Positions 30,548 to 39,503 of a stretch of 41,715 nucleotides of DNA are shown piece after piece. The number at the start of each line of letters is the position of its first letter. The stretch's first letter is position 1. The DNA is taken from contig DCTT01000015.1 of assembly GCA_002329295.1 (NCBI GenBank), positions 1 through 41,715 on the forward strand, given 5' to 3'. The stretch comes from Eubacteriaceae bacterium UBA1433 (GTDB lineage: Bacteria; Bacillota; Clostridia; Eubacteriales; UBA1433). The notes beneath the pieces are model-generated. The model was not told the origin of the DNA. It worked only from the letters and a program-made list of their open reading frames with translations, and did no database searches. The translations under genes and the position numbers were made by a program.

Positions 30548-31474
30548 CTATTTTCTTGTTTTCATACTGTTAATCAATTGATATCTGTTGTTGATTTTTA
30601 ATTTTTTGTAGATGTTTCTGACGTGGGTTTTGATGGTGTTTTCAGACAAAAACAACGCTTTGGCTATTTCCGGATTTGAGAGCCCCTGCAACAATAACTC
30701 TACCACGTCTCTTTCTCTTTGTGAAATGTTGTGCTGTGCATAAAATGCCTCTGCAGCGGAATATTCGACATCCGAATTATAATTCACATAAAAATAATTG
30801 GAAAAATACATAAATGACAGCACGCTTCCGCCCAAAAATCCTGCAAAAGTAAAAACAACGATACTGGCTCGTGCCACCGTGATATCCAAAATAATAAAGG
30901 GCAGGAACACAATGCAAATGGTGCTGAATTGTCTTAGATGATGCCTTTTGTTTAAATCAGATACTTTATGCGCCAAACTGAAGCCGACAATGCCGCAGAC
31001 AACCACCAAAAACATCGTAATCGGCAAAAAATAAGAAATCATAAACAAAAACACCTGTGCGGTAAAGCCTTGTGTAGCAGCAATGACCAGCATAATATTC
31101 CCAAAAAGCAACACCGATACACCAATGCAAATGACGACACCGCGACGGTACCCTTTTTTTGATAACGGCATCAGACTCAATAAATAAATCACATAACAAC
31201 ACTCCGTACTCACCATGGACACGGCGATAAGGATGGCAAAAACAACGCTGGTATTTCTTCCCCACAGCAATGTTCCGCTTGTTACCAACCAAATTGATAT
31301 TAAATACGTAGCCAAAATAATAGCGGGAAAACTATTCAACAACGCTTGCATACCGAGTATTTTATCTTTTGAACGCAAATAAAAATAAGACGCCGTAATG
31401 CTTTGCGTAAATACAAAAGAAAATACCAAAAACAAAAATATCACAAAGATTGTTGAAAAAATTCCGAAATGCAT
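30548..31474 (-). CDS. Membrane-bound LuxR-family regulator
   Basis: This 308-residue protein has about seven hydrophobic segments in its first 235 residues (approximately 3-27, 45-67, 78-102, 110-133, 140-165, 188-207 and 212-232). A cytoplasmic LuxR/GerE helix-turn-helix follows: ISQRERDVVELLLQGLSNPEIAKALFLSENTIKTHVRNIYKKLKI. No receiver, PAS or kinase domain is present. It looks like a one-component sensor whose membrane part detects a signal directly. The start at 31474 is selected by GAGGGAC; the frame upstream lacks support. It has an extended -10 promoter. The signal and targets are unknown. Confidence 0.85.
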   Translation of the reverse strand: MHFGIFSTIFVIFLFLVFSFVFTQSITASYFYLRSKDKILGMQALLNSFPAIILATYLISIWLVTSGTLLWGRNTSVVFAILIAVSMVSTECCYVIYLLSLMPLSKKGYRRGVVICIGVSVLLFGNIMLVIAATQGFTAQVFLFMISYFLPITMFLVVVCGIVGFSLAHKVSDLNKRHHLRQFSTICIVFLPFIILDITVARASIVVFTFAGFLGGSVLSFMYFSNYFYVNYNSDVEYSAAEAFYAQHNISQRERDVVELLLQGLSNPEIAKALFLSENTIKTHVRNIYKKLKINNRYQLINSMKTRK

Positions 31475-31505
31475 GAAAAGTCCCTCGCTGTTTTTCTCAT
31501 CATTT

Positions 31506-31511
31506 ATTATA
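31506..31511 (-). promoter_or_regulatory. Extended -10 promoter of the LuxR-type gene
   Basis: The minus strand TGC-TATAAT is an extended -10, 32 bases before the ATG, with a weak -35 TTTATG at 17-base spacing. Confidence 0.6.
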
Positions 31512-31573
31512 GCACAAGTACACTGCATCATAAAAAAATATCGCAAAGAAAAACGGGTAAACAGAAAAAAAGC

Positions 31574-31601
31574 TTTACAATCTTCAAATTTGTTGTATAC
31601 T
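31574..31601 (+). promoter_or_regulatory. Promoter of tRNA-Tyr
   Basis: TTTACA (31574-31579), a 16-base spacer and TATACT (31596-31601) lie 19 bases before the tRNA 5' end. Confidence 0.65.
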
Positions 31602-31619
31602 TAATAGATATCGAATCGA

Positions 31620-31704
31620 GGAGGAATGCCCGAGTGGCTAAAGGGGGCGGACTGTAAATCCGTTGGCTCAGCCTACGATGGTTCAAATCCATCTTCCTCC
31701 ACCA
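31620..31704 (+). tRNA. tRNA-Tyr (GTA)
   Basis: A complete 85-nt class II tRNA. The acceptor GGAGGAA (31620-31626) pairs with TTCCTCC (31694-31700), the anticodon loop CTGTAAA gives GTA at 31654-31656, a long variable arm is present, and CCA is encoded at 31702-31704. It has its own promoter and a terminator immediately downstream. Confidence 0.97.
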
Positions 31705-31714
31705 TTCCGATAAC

Positions 31715-31757
31715 AAAGCTGCCCGTTATAAACAGGCAGCTTTCTTATTCTTTCTTT
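31715..31757 (+). terminator. Terminator of tRNA-Tyr
   Basis: A stem of 9 bp, AAAGCTGCC (31715-31723) and GGCAGCTTT (31735-31743), with an 11-base loop is followed by a T-rich CTTATTCTTTCTTT tail, ten bases after the tRNA CCA. Confidence 0.85.
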
Positions 31758-31762
31758 AAAAT

Positions 31763-32341
31763 TTATTTTAATAATACCTTTTGGCAATTGCTGCAATAGT
31801 CTTTTTCTTTGTCGATCAAATGTCCGCACAAAATACATACCACTTTGTCATCTTGAGTTTTGTCATATTTTTCCGGCAAGAAATATCCTTTGTGATGTCG
31901 GACTTTGTCTCCGATTTGATAGTAAGTAGTGTAATCATTGTGAACACTGCTGACAATGTTGTTATAAACAAATATTTTTCCGTCTTCTCGCGTAATGGCA
32001 ATATAGGTAACCAAATATTTTCCTTTGTTTCTGTAGGTCTCCACACTTTTTTCAATGAATTTGACAACGCCGTCATAGGTGATATCCGGCTGTTTTTTCT
32101 GTTTCAAAATAAAGAAAAAGATTACGCCGACCACCGCAATGATTCCTATAAAAAAAAGCGTTCCTTTTAAATCTTGATAGCGAAAAATACCTACCAACAG
32201 CGTAACCGTTACCGCAGCCACTACAGTAATAATATAAGTGATTTCATCCCGTGACTTGCGATTGTCTCTTGTTTTATCAAAGACTTCTTCTGTAATATTG
32301 GATGAATATCCAACGTTCTGATTTTTTTCTGTTTCCTGCAT
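31763..32341 (-). CDS. Hypothetical membrane protein with C-terminal zinc ribbon
   Basis: I do not recognise a characterised family. From the ATG giving MQETEKNQNV (AAGGAG seven bases upstream) it is 192 residues. It has an acidic/polar N-terminal tail, then two adjacent membrane helices (about residues 36-58 and 62-82). A soluble region follows (YDGVVKFIEKSVETYRNKGKYLVTYIAITREDGKIFVY). It ends with a zinc ribbon, CILCGHLIDKEKDYCSNCQKVL, that has two CxxC pairs. It is the last gene of the minus-strand run that begins with the purine genes, 32 bases after DUF3006. Confidence 0.7.
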   Translation of the reverse strand: MQETEKNQNVGYSSNITEEVFDKTRDNRKSRDEITYIITVVAAVTVTLLVGIFRYQDLKGTLFFIGIIAVVGVIFFFILKQKKQPDITYDGVVKFIEKSVETYRNKGKYLVTYIAITREDGKIFVYNNIVSSVHNDYTTYYQIGDKVRHHKGYFLPEKYDKTQDDKVVCILCGHLIDKEKDYCSNCQKVLLK

Positions 32342-32373
32342 TCCATTTCTCCTTTTCACACAGCAAATTTTGT

Positions 32374-32583
32374 TTACTCTTTAAAGTAATCCTCTAATTT
32401 GATTGTCTCAATTTGACGTTTTTCATCTTTGCGAGCATAGTGCCTGCAAATTTGTACATAATCTCCCGCCTGCACCGGATAGTCGAAAAAGCTGACTTTC
32501 ACATCAATGGTTTCTCTGTTTTCCAACTCACATACCGCCCTGTCTCCTTCTATGCGATCTACAACCGCTTTTTTACAATTCAC
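32374..32583 (-). CDS. DUF3006 protein
   Basis: A 69-residue small beta-barrel-like protein, MNCKKAVVDRIEGDRAVCELE with a second half VQAGDYVQICRHYARKDEKR, matching the DUF3006 type. It starts with GTG and overlaps the metallo-beta-lactamase gene by 11 bases. DUF3006 genes commonly follow ComEC-like metallo-beta-lactamase proteins, as here, but no function is established. It may be a nucleic-acid-binding or regulatory partner. Confidence 0.8.
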   Translation of the reverse strand: MNCKKAVVDRIEGDRAVCELENRETIDVKVSFFDYPVQAGDYVQICRHYARKDEKRQIETIKLEDYFKE

Positions 32584-33454
32584 TTGTAATATGAATCTCC
32601 TTTCCGTCCGTAGTAATCATAATATCACCCTGCATATCGGTTCGCCAAATCTCTAAACCGTATTTTTCTAAACGGCTTATCAGGGAGGGATGCGGATAAT
32701 GATAACTGTTGTCCTTGCCCAAGGACAGAATGGCATATTTATATCCGCCTGATGCCAGCAAATCCTCGCTTGTGGAGTATTTGCTGCCGTGATGCGCCAC
32801 TTTTAAAATATCTGCCGACAAATCAAAGGCAAACAGCTCACTCTCCTCTTCCATAGGCAAATCTCCCGTAAAGAGCATTGCAAAGTCTTCATACACCCAT
32901 TTTAACACGATTGAGCAGGCATTAAGATCTTCATAAGTCTCTTTGACAGGCGCCAAAACTTGTATTGACGATGAGGCAAGCAAATAGGTTTTCGGCTTTG
33001 CAGGCTCAATCTTCATGCCTTTTTTTGCACTGGCTTCCAACACTTCACGATAAGATTGCGAGTTGTGAGCCACTTTCGGCATACAGATGTTTTTGACTTC
33101 CATGTGCTCAATGATGTAGTCGGCACCGCCAATATGGTCCGAATGCGGATGCGTCAAAAACAAATAATCCAGCTGCTCAATGCCCCATCCTTTCAAACGA
33201 CTCACAATTCGGCGCCCGTCTTGCGGATTGCCGGCATCAATCAAGATGTTTTCTTGTTGCGCCGTATGAATGAGAAAACATTCTCCCTGTCCCACATCAA
33301 AAGCGACAATCGTCGCCTTCCCCGCAGGAAGAGGCTGCACACTTAAGGGCTTGGTAAAATCTATTTGATCATAAAAATATGTGCTGACAGCAATGAGTAT
33401 GGCCAAAACAACAAAAAAGAAAACCGTTTTCAGCCGTCGCCTTCTGCGCACCAT
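32573..33454 (-). CDS. Membrane-anchored ComEC/Rec2-type metallo-beta-lactamase-fold hydrolase
   Basis: This 293-residue protein has an arginine-rich N-terminus, MVRRRRRLK, followed by one hydrophobic anchor (about residues 10-28). The catalytic domain is therefore predicted outside the membrane. Metal motifs are FDVGQGECFLIH, LIDAG, LTHPHSDHIGG, MLFTGDLPMEEE and KVAHHGSKYSTSE, as in the soluble domain of ComEC. It lacks the ComEC competence channel, so DNA uptake is not implied. A role as an exported phosphodiesterase or nuclease is plausible. It abuts the purD stop and may be co-transcribed with the purine genes. Confidence 0.88.
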   Translation of the reverse strand: MVRRRRRLKTVFFFVVLAILIAVSTYFYDQIDFTKPLSVQPLPAGKATIVAFDVGQGECFLIHTAQQENILIDAGNPQDGRRIVSRLKGWGIEQLDYLFLTHPHSDHIGGADYIIEHMEVKNICMPKVAHNSQSYREVLEASAKKGMKIEPAKPKTYLLASSSIQVLAPVKETYEDLNACSIVLKWVYEDFAMLFTGDLPMEEESELFAFDLSADILKVAHHGSKYSTSEDLLASGGYKYAILSLGKDNSYHYPHPSLISRLEKYGLEIWRTDMQGDIMITTDGKEIHITSEL

Positions 33455-34702
33455 TTATTTTGCGATATCCTTTCGATAATATACATCATCGAAGCAAATT
33501 TTTTCAATCGCCTCATAAACCATCTTGCGCGCTTGCTGGCGTGTCTTCGCAAGGGAAGCCACGCCCAATACTCTGCCGCCGTTTGTGACAATGTTCTCGC
33601 CTTGAACAGTCGTCCCCGCATGAAAAATCGTCACACCCTCGGTTTCATTTAAACCTTTGATTATTTTTCCTTTTTCATAGGCACCCGGATATCCCCCACT
33701 GGCCAACACCACGCACACCGCCGCATCTTCGCTCCAACAAATCGGTATTTTGCTTAGTGTTTGTTCATTGCAAGATTCCATAATTTCTACCAGGTCCGTT
33801 TGCAGGCGCATCAGTACACTTTGGGTTTCCGGATCGCCGAACCGCACATTAAACTCCAGAACTTTCGGCTCACCTTCCCTTATCATCAGCCCTACAAAAA
33901 GAATGCCGCGATAATCCAGTCCCTCTTGCTGCATCCCTGCCAGGATCGGTTCTAAAATCGTTTCTTGCACCTTTTTTTTCAATGCGGCATCAAAGAGTTC
34001 GTTCGGCGAATAAGTGCCCATTCCGCCCGTATTGAGCCCTGTGTTTCCATCACCGATATTTTTATAGTCTCTGGCACTTTCCATGGGCACGATGCTGCAG
34101 CCATCCAAAAAACACAGCACACTGGCCTCTGTGCCGGTCAAAAATTCTTCCAACACGATTTTATCGCCGGAAGCGCCGAACTGTTTATCGATCATAATTT
34201 GATCAATTGCCGCCAAAGCTTCTTTTTCATCCTGTGCAATTATAACACCTTTGCCTGCAGCAAGCCCGTCGGCTTTGATCACCGCAGGATATCCAAAGGC
34301 GCCGCAATGTGTTTTCGCTTCGGCCGGGTCGGTATATTCTTCGTATTTTGCCGTAGGAATATGGTATTTTTGCAAAAATCGTTTTGTAAAAGCCTTGCTG
34401 TTTTCAAACTCCGCACAGGCTTTGTTCGGGCCAAATACCTTTAATCCCCTTTTGGCAAATTCATCGGTAATGCCTTTTACCAAACACTCTTCCGGACCCG
34501 CCACGGTTAAGTCTACGGCATTTTTTTCGGCAAAATCCGCAAGTTTATCTATGTCCACCGCCACAATATCCACGCAGATTGCGTCCTTTGCAATCCCGGC
34601 ATTGCCGGGTGCGCAGTAGATTGTCTTTACCTTCGGCGACTGTTTTATCTTCCATACCAGCGCATGTTCCCTGCCGCCGGAACCCACCACTAAAATTTTC
34701 AT
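33455..34702 (-). CDS. purD: Phosphoribosylamine-glycine ligase
   Basis: Second step of IMP synthesis, joining phosphoribosylamine and glycine with ATP. The 415-residue protein begins MKILVVGSGGREHALVWKI and has the ATP-grasp elements YPAVIKADGLAAGKGVIIA, LEEFLTGTEASVLCF, GMGTYSPNE, and VLEFNVRFGDPETQ, with the C-terminal VVLASGGYPG segment. GAGGAAC precedes the ATG. It is the last purine gene of the run, 19 bases after purH. Confidence 0.98.
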   Translation of the reverse strand: MKILVVGSGGREHALVWKIKQSPKVKTIYCAPGNAGIAKDAICVDIVAVDIDKLADFAEKNAVDLTVAGPEECLVKGITDEFAKRGLKVFGPNKACAEFENSKAFTKRFLQKYHIPTAKYEEYTDPAEAKTHCGAFGYPAVIKADGLAAGKGVIIAQDEKEALAAIDQIMIDKQFGASGDKIVLEEFLTGTEASVLCFLDGCSIVPMESARDYKNIGDGNTGLNTGGMGTYSPNELFDAALKKKVQETILEPILAGMQQEGLDYRGILFVGLMIREGEPKVLEFNVRFGDPETQSVLMRLQTDLVEIMESCNEQTLSKIPICWSEDAAVCVVLASGGYPGAYEKGKIIKGLNETEGVTIFHAGTTVQGENIVTNGGRVLGVASLAKTRQQARKMVYEAIEKICFDDVYYRKDIAK

Positions 34703-34721
34703 CTCTGTTCCTCGTTGCTAT

Positions 34722-36257
34722 TTAATGTTTAAAATGTCTGACACCCGTAAACACCATGGCAAGACCCAGCTCGTCGCAAGCACGAATGCTGTCTTCGTCT
34801 TTTAAGCTGCCCCCGGGCTGAATAACGGCGGTAATCCCTGCCTTTGCCGCTTCCCGCACGCAATCATCGAAGGGAAAAAACGCATCCGAAGCCATCACCG
34901 CTCCGCTGACTTTATCCCCGCCTTGCCTGATTGCATTCATAAGAGACCAAATTCGACTGACTTGCCCCGGTCCGTTAGCCACCAGCATCTTGTTTTTTGC
35001 CAATGAAATGGCGTTGGATTTTGTGCATTTCACCGCTTTAAATGCAAAAGCCAAATCCTCCAATTCTTTTTCGGTAGGCTGACGTTTCGTTACACAGGTC
35101 CATTCATCATACAGTTTGTTATCTCTTTGCTGGATGAGCATGCCGCCCAAAACCTTTTTCATTTCTTTGCTGTAGTCGTTATGCGCAATATCATCCAGTT
35201 CCAATAATCGAATATTTTTCTTGCTCTTGAGAGTTGCAAGCGCCTCTTCTTCATAACCGGGCGCTACGACCACTTCAATAAAAATGCTATTGATTTTTTC
35301 GGCAGTCTCTTTGTCAATCGCACGGTTGGCAACGACAATCCCGCCGAAAATCGCCAACGGATCTCCCTCGTAAGCCTTTTGATAGGCCTCAGCAATGGTG
35401 TCTGCGCTGCCGATCCCGCAGGGGTTGCCATGTTTAACCGCTACTACGGTAGGCTCTTGCATCCCGTATTCTTTCAGTGTTTCCAAAGCGCCGTTGGTAT
35501 CGCTGATGTTGTTGTAAGACAACTCTTTGCCATGCAGTTGCCTGGCATTTGCCAAACTGCCTTTTGTTCCTTTGATTTCTTTATAAAACGCCGCCGATTG
35601 ATGAGGATTTTCACCGTAACGCATATCCTGCACTTTTTCATAGGTCACCGTAAGAGTAGAGCCGTATTCTTCCATAGCCGCCTGCTCTTTTAAATATCCC
35701 GCAATCAACGTATCATAATGGGACGTCGCTTCAAAAACTTTTACTGCCAATGCGTATTTTGTGTCATAACTCACTTCGCCGTTTTCTTTTAACTCAACAA
35801 GCACTTTAGCATAATCCGCACTGTCCACCACCACGGCTACATCTTTAAAGTTTTTGGCCGCCGAACGCAGCATGGTCGGCCCGCCAATATCAATATTTTC
35901 GATAGCGGTTTGAAAGTCGATGCCCTCTTTGAGAATCGTCTGCTTAAAGGGATAGAGGTTTACCACCACCATATCGATGGGTTCAATGCCCAATTCGTCA
36001 ATTCGCGCCATATGTTCCGCATTGCTCCGTATTGCCAAAATGCCGCCATGCACAGCCGGGTGCAGCGTTTTCACACGCCCGTCCAAACATTCGGCAAATC
36101 CTGTTACTTCGGATATTTCCACCACGTCCACATGATTTTCTTTCAGCAGTTTATACGTTCCCCCCGTGGATATGATTTTGGCTCCGAGGGTCGAAAGTTC
36201 TTGAGCAAATTCCACGATTCCCGTCTTGTCCGACACACTGATTAAAACATTTTTCAT
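34722..36257 (-). CDS. purH: Bifunctional AICAR transformylase / IMP cyclohydrolase
   Basis: The last two steps to IMP. The N-terminal IMP cyclohydrolase (about residues 1-195) begins KNVLISVSDKTGIVEFAQEL with LDGRVKTLHPAVHGGILA and GGPTMLRSAAKNF. The C-terminal AICAR transformylase contains the catalytic AVKHGNPCG and FAFKAVKCTKSNAI, ending FPFDDCVREAAKAGITAVIQPGGS. The ATG at 36257 (511 residues) is preferred over an in-frame TTG two codons earlier, because GGAGG lies seven bases before it. It follows purN closely. Confidence 0.98.
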   Translation of the reverse strand: MKNVLISVSDKTGIVEFAQELSTLGAKIISTGGTYKLLKENHVDVVEISEVTGFAECLDGRVKTLHPAVHGGILAIRSNAEHMARIDELGIEPIDMVVVNLYPFKQTILKEGIDFQTAIENIDIGGPTMLRSAAKNFKDVAVVVDSADYAKVLVELKENGEVSYDTKYALAVKVFEATSHYDTLIAGYLKEQAAMEEYGSTLTVTYEKVQDMRYGENPHQSAAFYKEIKGTKGSLANARQLHGKELSYNNISDTNGALETLKEYGMQEPTVVAVKHGNPCGIGSADTIAEAYQKAYEGDPLAIFGGIVVANRAIDKETAEKINSIFIEVVVAPGYEEEALATLKSKKNIRLLELDDIAHNDYSKEMKKVLGGMLIQQRDNKLYDEWTCVTKRQPTEKELEDLAFAFKAVKCTKSNAISLAKNKMLVANGPGQVSRIWSLMNAIRQGGDKVSGAVMASDAFFPFDDCVREAAKAGITAVIQPGGSLKDEDSIRACDELGLAMVFTGVRHFKH

Positions 36258-36270
36258 CTCCAAACCTCCG

Positions 36271-36882
36271 CTATTTTCTTATCGTTCTTTTCTGAACGAT
36301 TTCAATTTGATCGTTTAAAACAAGTGTTACTGACTCCACCAACAACTCATGCTCGATTTCAAGTACTTTTGCCGCGATCTCCTCAGGCTGTTCATTGCCT
36401 GTCAAGCAAACAGCTCGCTGCATGATAATCGGGCCGGTATCAACGCCGCTGTCCACAAAATGCACCGTCGCTCCGGTTATTTTGACCCCTCTGTCATATA
36501 CGGCTTGGTGTACGTGCATGCCATAATATCCGTCTCCGCAAAAAGAAGGAATCAGCGAGGGATGAATATTGATAATCCTGTTTGCATAAGCCTCTGTCAA
36601 AACCGGCGTCAAAATTCTCAAATATCCCGCCAACACAATGACATCGACAGCATAAGCATGCAAGATTTTTAAAATATCGGTATCGTAAGCTTCGTCAGTC
36701 GCCACTTGGCTTCGGTCTGCATATATCGCAGGAATATCTGCTTTTTTTGCCCTCTTTAGTGCATAGGCATTTTTTTTATTCGAAATTACCACGGCAATCA
36801 TGCCTTCTTTTTCATGCACCCGGTCAATGAGCGCCTGCAAATTGCTTCCCGAACCCGATGCCAGCACGGCCATTTTTTTCAT
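36271..36882 (-). CDS. purN: Phosphoribosylglycinamide formyltransferase
   Basis: Transfers the formyl group from 10-formyl-THF to GAR. At 203 residues it is typical. Motifs are VLASGSGSNLQALID, ILAGYLRIL-type sequence (VLAGYLRILTPVL), the catalytic Asn/His/Asp in INIHPSLIPSF and HFVDSGVDTGPIIMQ. Its start overlaps the purM stop by four bases (ATGA). The folate-dependent form is used; no formate-dependent PurT is seen. Confidence 0.97.
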   Translation of the reverse strand: MKKMAVLASGSGSNLQALIDRVHEKEGMIAVVISNKKNAYALKRAKKADIPAIYADRSQVATDEAYDTDILKILHAYAVDVIVLAGYLRILTPVLTEAYANRIINIHPSLIPSFCGDGYYGMHVHQAVYDRGVKITGATVHFVDSGVDTGPIIMQRAVCLTGNEQPEEIAAKVLEIEHELLVESVTLVLNDQIEIVQKRTIRK

Positions 36883-37907
36883 TTTAACAACAATCCTCTT
36901 TTCCCTTCTTCAACGCAGCCGATAATGCAAGCTTTTTCTCCGGCTTCCTGCAACATCTTCAGCGCCTTTTCTGTGTTTTTTTCTTCTACACAGAGCACCA
37001 TCCCCACACCCATGTTAAAGGTAGAAAACATTTCTTTTTCACTGATGTTTCCCAACCTGGCCATCACATCAAAAATCACGGGGCGCTTTATGGCGTTTTT
37101 CTCTACCGTTGCACATTTGCCCTCAGGCAGCATGCGGGGAATGTTTTCATAAAATCCGCCGCCCGTAATATGGCTCATTCCTTTAATCAGTCCTTTTTCA
37201 ATCAACGGCAACACGCTTTTTACATAAATTTTCGTAGGAATCAAAAGTTCTTCAAAAAGCCTTGTCCCCGTTTCAGGCAAAACATCGTCTATTTGATAGC
37301 CGCCGATTTCAAAAAACAGCTTTCGCACCAGCGAATATCCATTGCTGTGAATGCCTGATGAAGCAAGACCTATCATTATGTCGCTGGCTTGGATCTCTTT
37401 TCCCGTAATGATTTTGTCTTGTTCCACTACACCGACGGCAAAGCCGGCTAAGTCATATTCTCCCTTTTGATACATCCCCGGCATTTCCGCCGTTTCTCCG
37501 CCCACCAAAGAACAATCGCTTTGTAAGCATCCTTGTGCAACCCCTTTGATGATTTGTTCAATCATCGCAGGGTCATTGTGTTCACAGGCAATGTAATCCA
37601 AAAAAAATAACGGCTTTGCGCCCTGGCATAAGATATCATTGACACACATTGCCACCAAATCCACCCCTACCGTATCATGCTTGCCTGCCATGATTGCTAC
37701 CTTCAGCTTTGTCCCGACGCCGTCCGTGCCTGAAACAAGCACCGGTGTTTTGTAACCGGTCGGCAGTTTATAAAAAGCGCCGAAAGAGCCCAGCGAAGAA
37801 AGCACGTTGGGCGAAAAGGTCTCCTTCGCATGTTTTTTGATTCTTTCTACAACTTCATAACCGCTCTCTTTATCTACACCAGAGCTTTTATAAGTAATTT
37901 CTTCCAT
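36879..37907 (-). CDS. purM: Phosphoribosylformylglycinamidine cyclo-ligase (AIR synthase)
   Basis: Converts FGAM to AIR with ATP. The 342-residue protein has the N-terminal ITYKSSGVDKESGYE, then LVSGTDGVGTKLKVA, DLVAMCVNDILCQGAKPLFFLDY, LVGGETAEMPG, GLASSGIHSNGYSLVR and GMSHITGGGFYENIPRMLP, a full set of PurM landmarks. GGAG precedes the ATG one base after the purF stop. It is the genuine PurM of this genome, unlike the related protein at 2073-3044. Confidence 0.98.
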   Translation of the reverse strand: MEEITYKSSGVDKESGYEVVERIKKHAKETFSPNVLSSLGSFGAFYKLPTGYKTPVLVSGTDGVGTKLKVAIMAGKHDTVGVDLVAMCVNDILCQGAKPLFFLDYIACEHNDPAMIEQIIKGVAQGCLQSDCSLVGGETAEMPGMYQKGEYDLAGFAVGVVEQDKIITGKEIQASDIMIGLASSGIHSNGYSLVRKLFFEIGGYQIDDVLPETGTRLFEELLIPTKIYVKSVLPLIEKGLIKGMSHITGGGFYENIPRMLPEGKCATVEKNAIKRPVIFDVMARLGNISEKEMFSTFNMGVGMVLCVEEKNTEKALKMLQEAGEKACIIGCVEEGKRGLLLK

Positions 37908-37908
37908 T

Positions 37909-39303
37909 TTATTCTCCTAATGTATTATACGGAATCTCCATCGGATACATTTCATCAAAACAAGCGGTGCAGAAGACATCTTCTTTCGTGCCCATTGCCT
38001 CAATAAGTCCTTCAAGCGAAATATAAGCCACGCTGTCGGCGCCAATGGCAGCGGTAATTTCTTCCAGGCTCATGTTTGCGGCAATCAAATGCTTTTTCAA
38101 AGGCGTATCAATGCCAAAATAACACCCCGATATTACCGGCGGCGAGGCCACCAGCAAATGCACTTCTTTGGCGCCGGCATGGCGCAATGTAGCGACGAGT
38201 TTTTGTGACGTGGTGCCTCTGACAATCGAGTCGTCGATGATAATGACACGCTTTCCGGCAATGACTTCTTTGAGCGGATTGAGCTTGATGGCCACCCCCT
38301 CTTCACGCATGCGTTGGGACGGCTGAATAAACGTTCTGCCGATATATTTATTTTTAATGAGCCCCACGCCATAGGGCACGCCGCTTTCTTTCGAATAGCC
38401 AATCGCCGCAGGCAGACCCGAATCGGGAACGCCAATGACCACATCCGCCTTAACAGGCACTTCCTTGGCCAATATGCGTCCGGAATTATAGCGCGCACTG
38501 TATACATTGATGCCGTCTAATGTGGAGTCAGGTCTTGCAAAATACACATATTCAAAAATACACATTTTTCTTTTGACGGCGCTGTCCAATTTATAGCTTT
38601 TCAGACCGTTTTCATCAATAATGATAATTTCTCCGGGTTCTACATCACGCACAAATTGCGCCCCGATGGCATCCAGCGCACAGGATTCCGATGCAACAAC
38701 ATAGCTTTTGCTGTTTTCTCCAATACACAGCGGGCGCAGCCCGTAAACATCTCTGACGCCAATGAGTTTGTTTTCCAACGTAATGACAAAAGCATAGGAT
38801 CCGCGAATCAGCTGACACAATTCTTTGATCGCAAATATTTCTCCGTATTTGATATTTCTTGCAAACAGGTTCAAAATGACTTCCGTATCCGTCGTCGTAT
38901 TAAATACCACGCCGCTGTCTTCCAAAATTCCGCGTATATTACGCACGTTGACAATGTTGCCGTTGTTTGCAAGGGCGATTTGTTTTCCCTTATACAACAC
39001 ATCCAGAGGCTGAGCATTTTTTAAAATACTCTCACCCGCTGTTGTATAGCGCACGTGACCGATACCGATATTGCCTTTTAATTCTTCGACACTGCTGCTG
39101 CTAAACACTTCGCTTAACAAACCCATTCCTTTTTCGTTGACAATACAGCCATTATCGTTTGTTGCAATGCCTACACTTTCCTGTCCTCTGTGCTGCAGGG
39201 CAAATAAACAGTAATAAATAAATTTCGCCGCATTTTTTTTGTCCTTTTTATAGATACCGACCACGCCGCACTCATCGGCAAATTTGTCTTTCAAATGCTC
39301 CAT
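37909..39303 (-). CDS. purF: Amidophosphoribosyltransferase
   Basis: First committed purine step, making phosphoribosylamine from PRPP and glutamine. The 464-residue protein has an 11-residue propeptide before the N-terminal nucleophile in DECGVVGIYK. Cysteines at CIFEYVYFARPDS, GCYFGIDTP and FCTACFDEMYP match the four [4Fe-4S] ligands of the oxygen-sensitive Bacillus-type enzyme. The PRPP motif is RVIIIDDSIVRGTTSQ. The ribosome site is weak (GGGAAG, about 11 bases upstream). It is preceded by the largest gap of the purine run, 200 bases after purE. Confidence 0.98.
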   Translation of the reverse strand: MEHLKDKFADECGVVGIYKKDKKNAAKFIYYCLFALQHRGQESVGIATNDNGCIVNEKGMGLLSEVFSSSSVEELKGNIGIGHVRYTTAGESILKNAQPLDVLYKGKQIALANNGNIVNVRNIRGILEDSGVVFNTTTDTEVILNLFARNIKYGEIFAIKELCQLIRGSYAFVITLENKLIGVRDVYGLRPLCIGENSKSYVVASESCALDAIGAQFVRDVEPGEIIIIDENGLKSYKLDSAVKRKMCIFEYVYFARPDSTLDGINVYSARYNSGRILAKEVPVKADVVIGVPDSGLPAAIGYSKESGVPYGVGLIKNKYIGRTFIQPSQRMREEGVAIKLNPLKEVIAGKRVIIIDDSIVRGTTSQKLVATLRHAGAKEVHLLVASPPVISGCYFGIDTPLKKHLIAANMSLEEITAAIGADSVAYISLEGLIEAMGTKEDVFCTACFDEMYPMEIPYNTLGE

Positions 39304-39503
39304 GTTTGATAGTTCTTCCCTTTCGCTTGGTTTCCATTCTTTTTAGTATTTCTCGATAAACCTCTTCAATTTCATTCCTGTCATATCAAAATCAACCCTT
39401 ATTTATCTTTCAATGCGTGCTAATTTTTCATAGATGACCAATATCAGAAAACACCTCGCCCATATGCCTTTTTCGGCTTTTCTTCATAAAGCAATACACG
39501 TTT

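Noticed and set aside
39304..39503. Small open frames (19 and 13 codons) before purF as genes
   Set aside because: They lack good ribosome sites and similarity, so they are reported only as a feature of the unusual gap.
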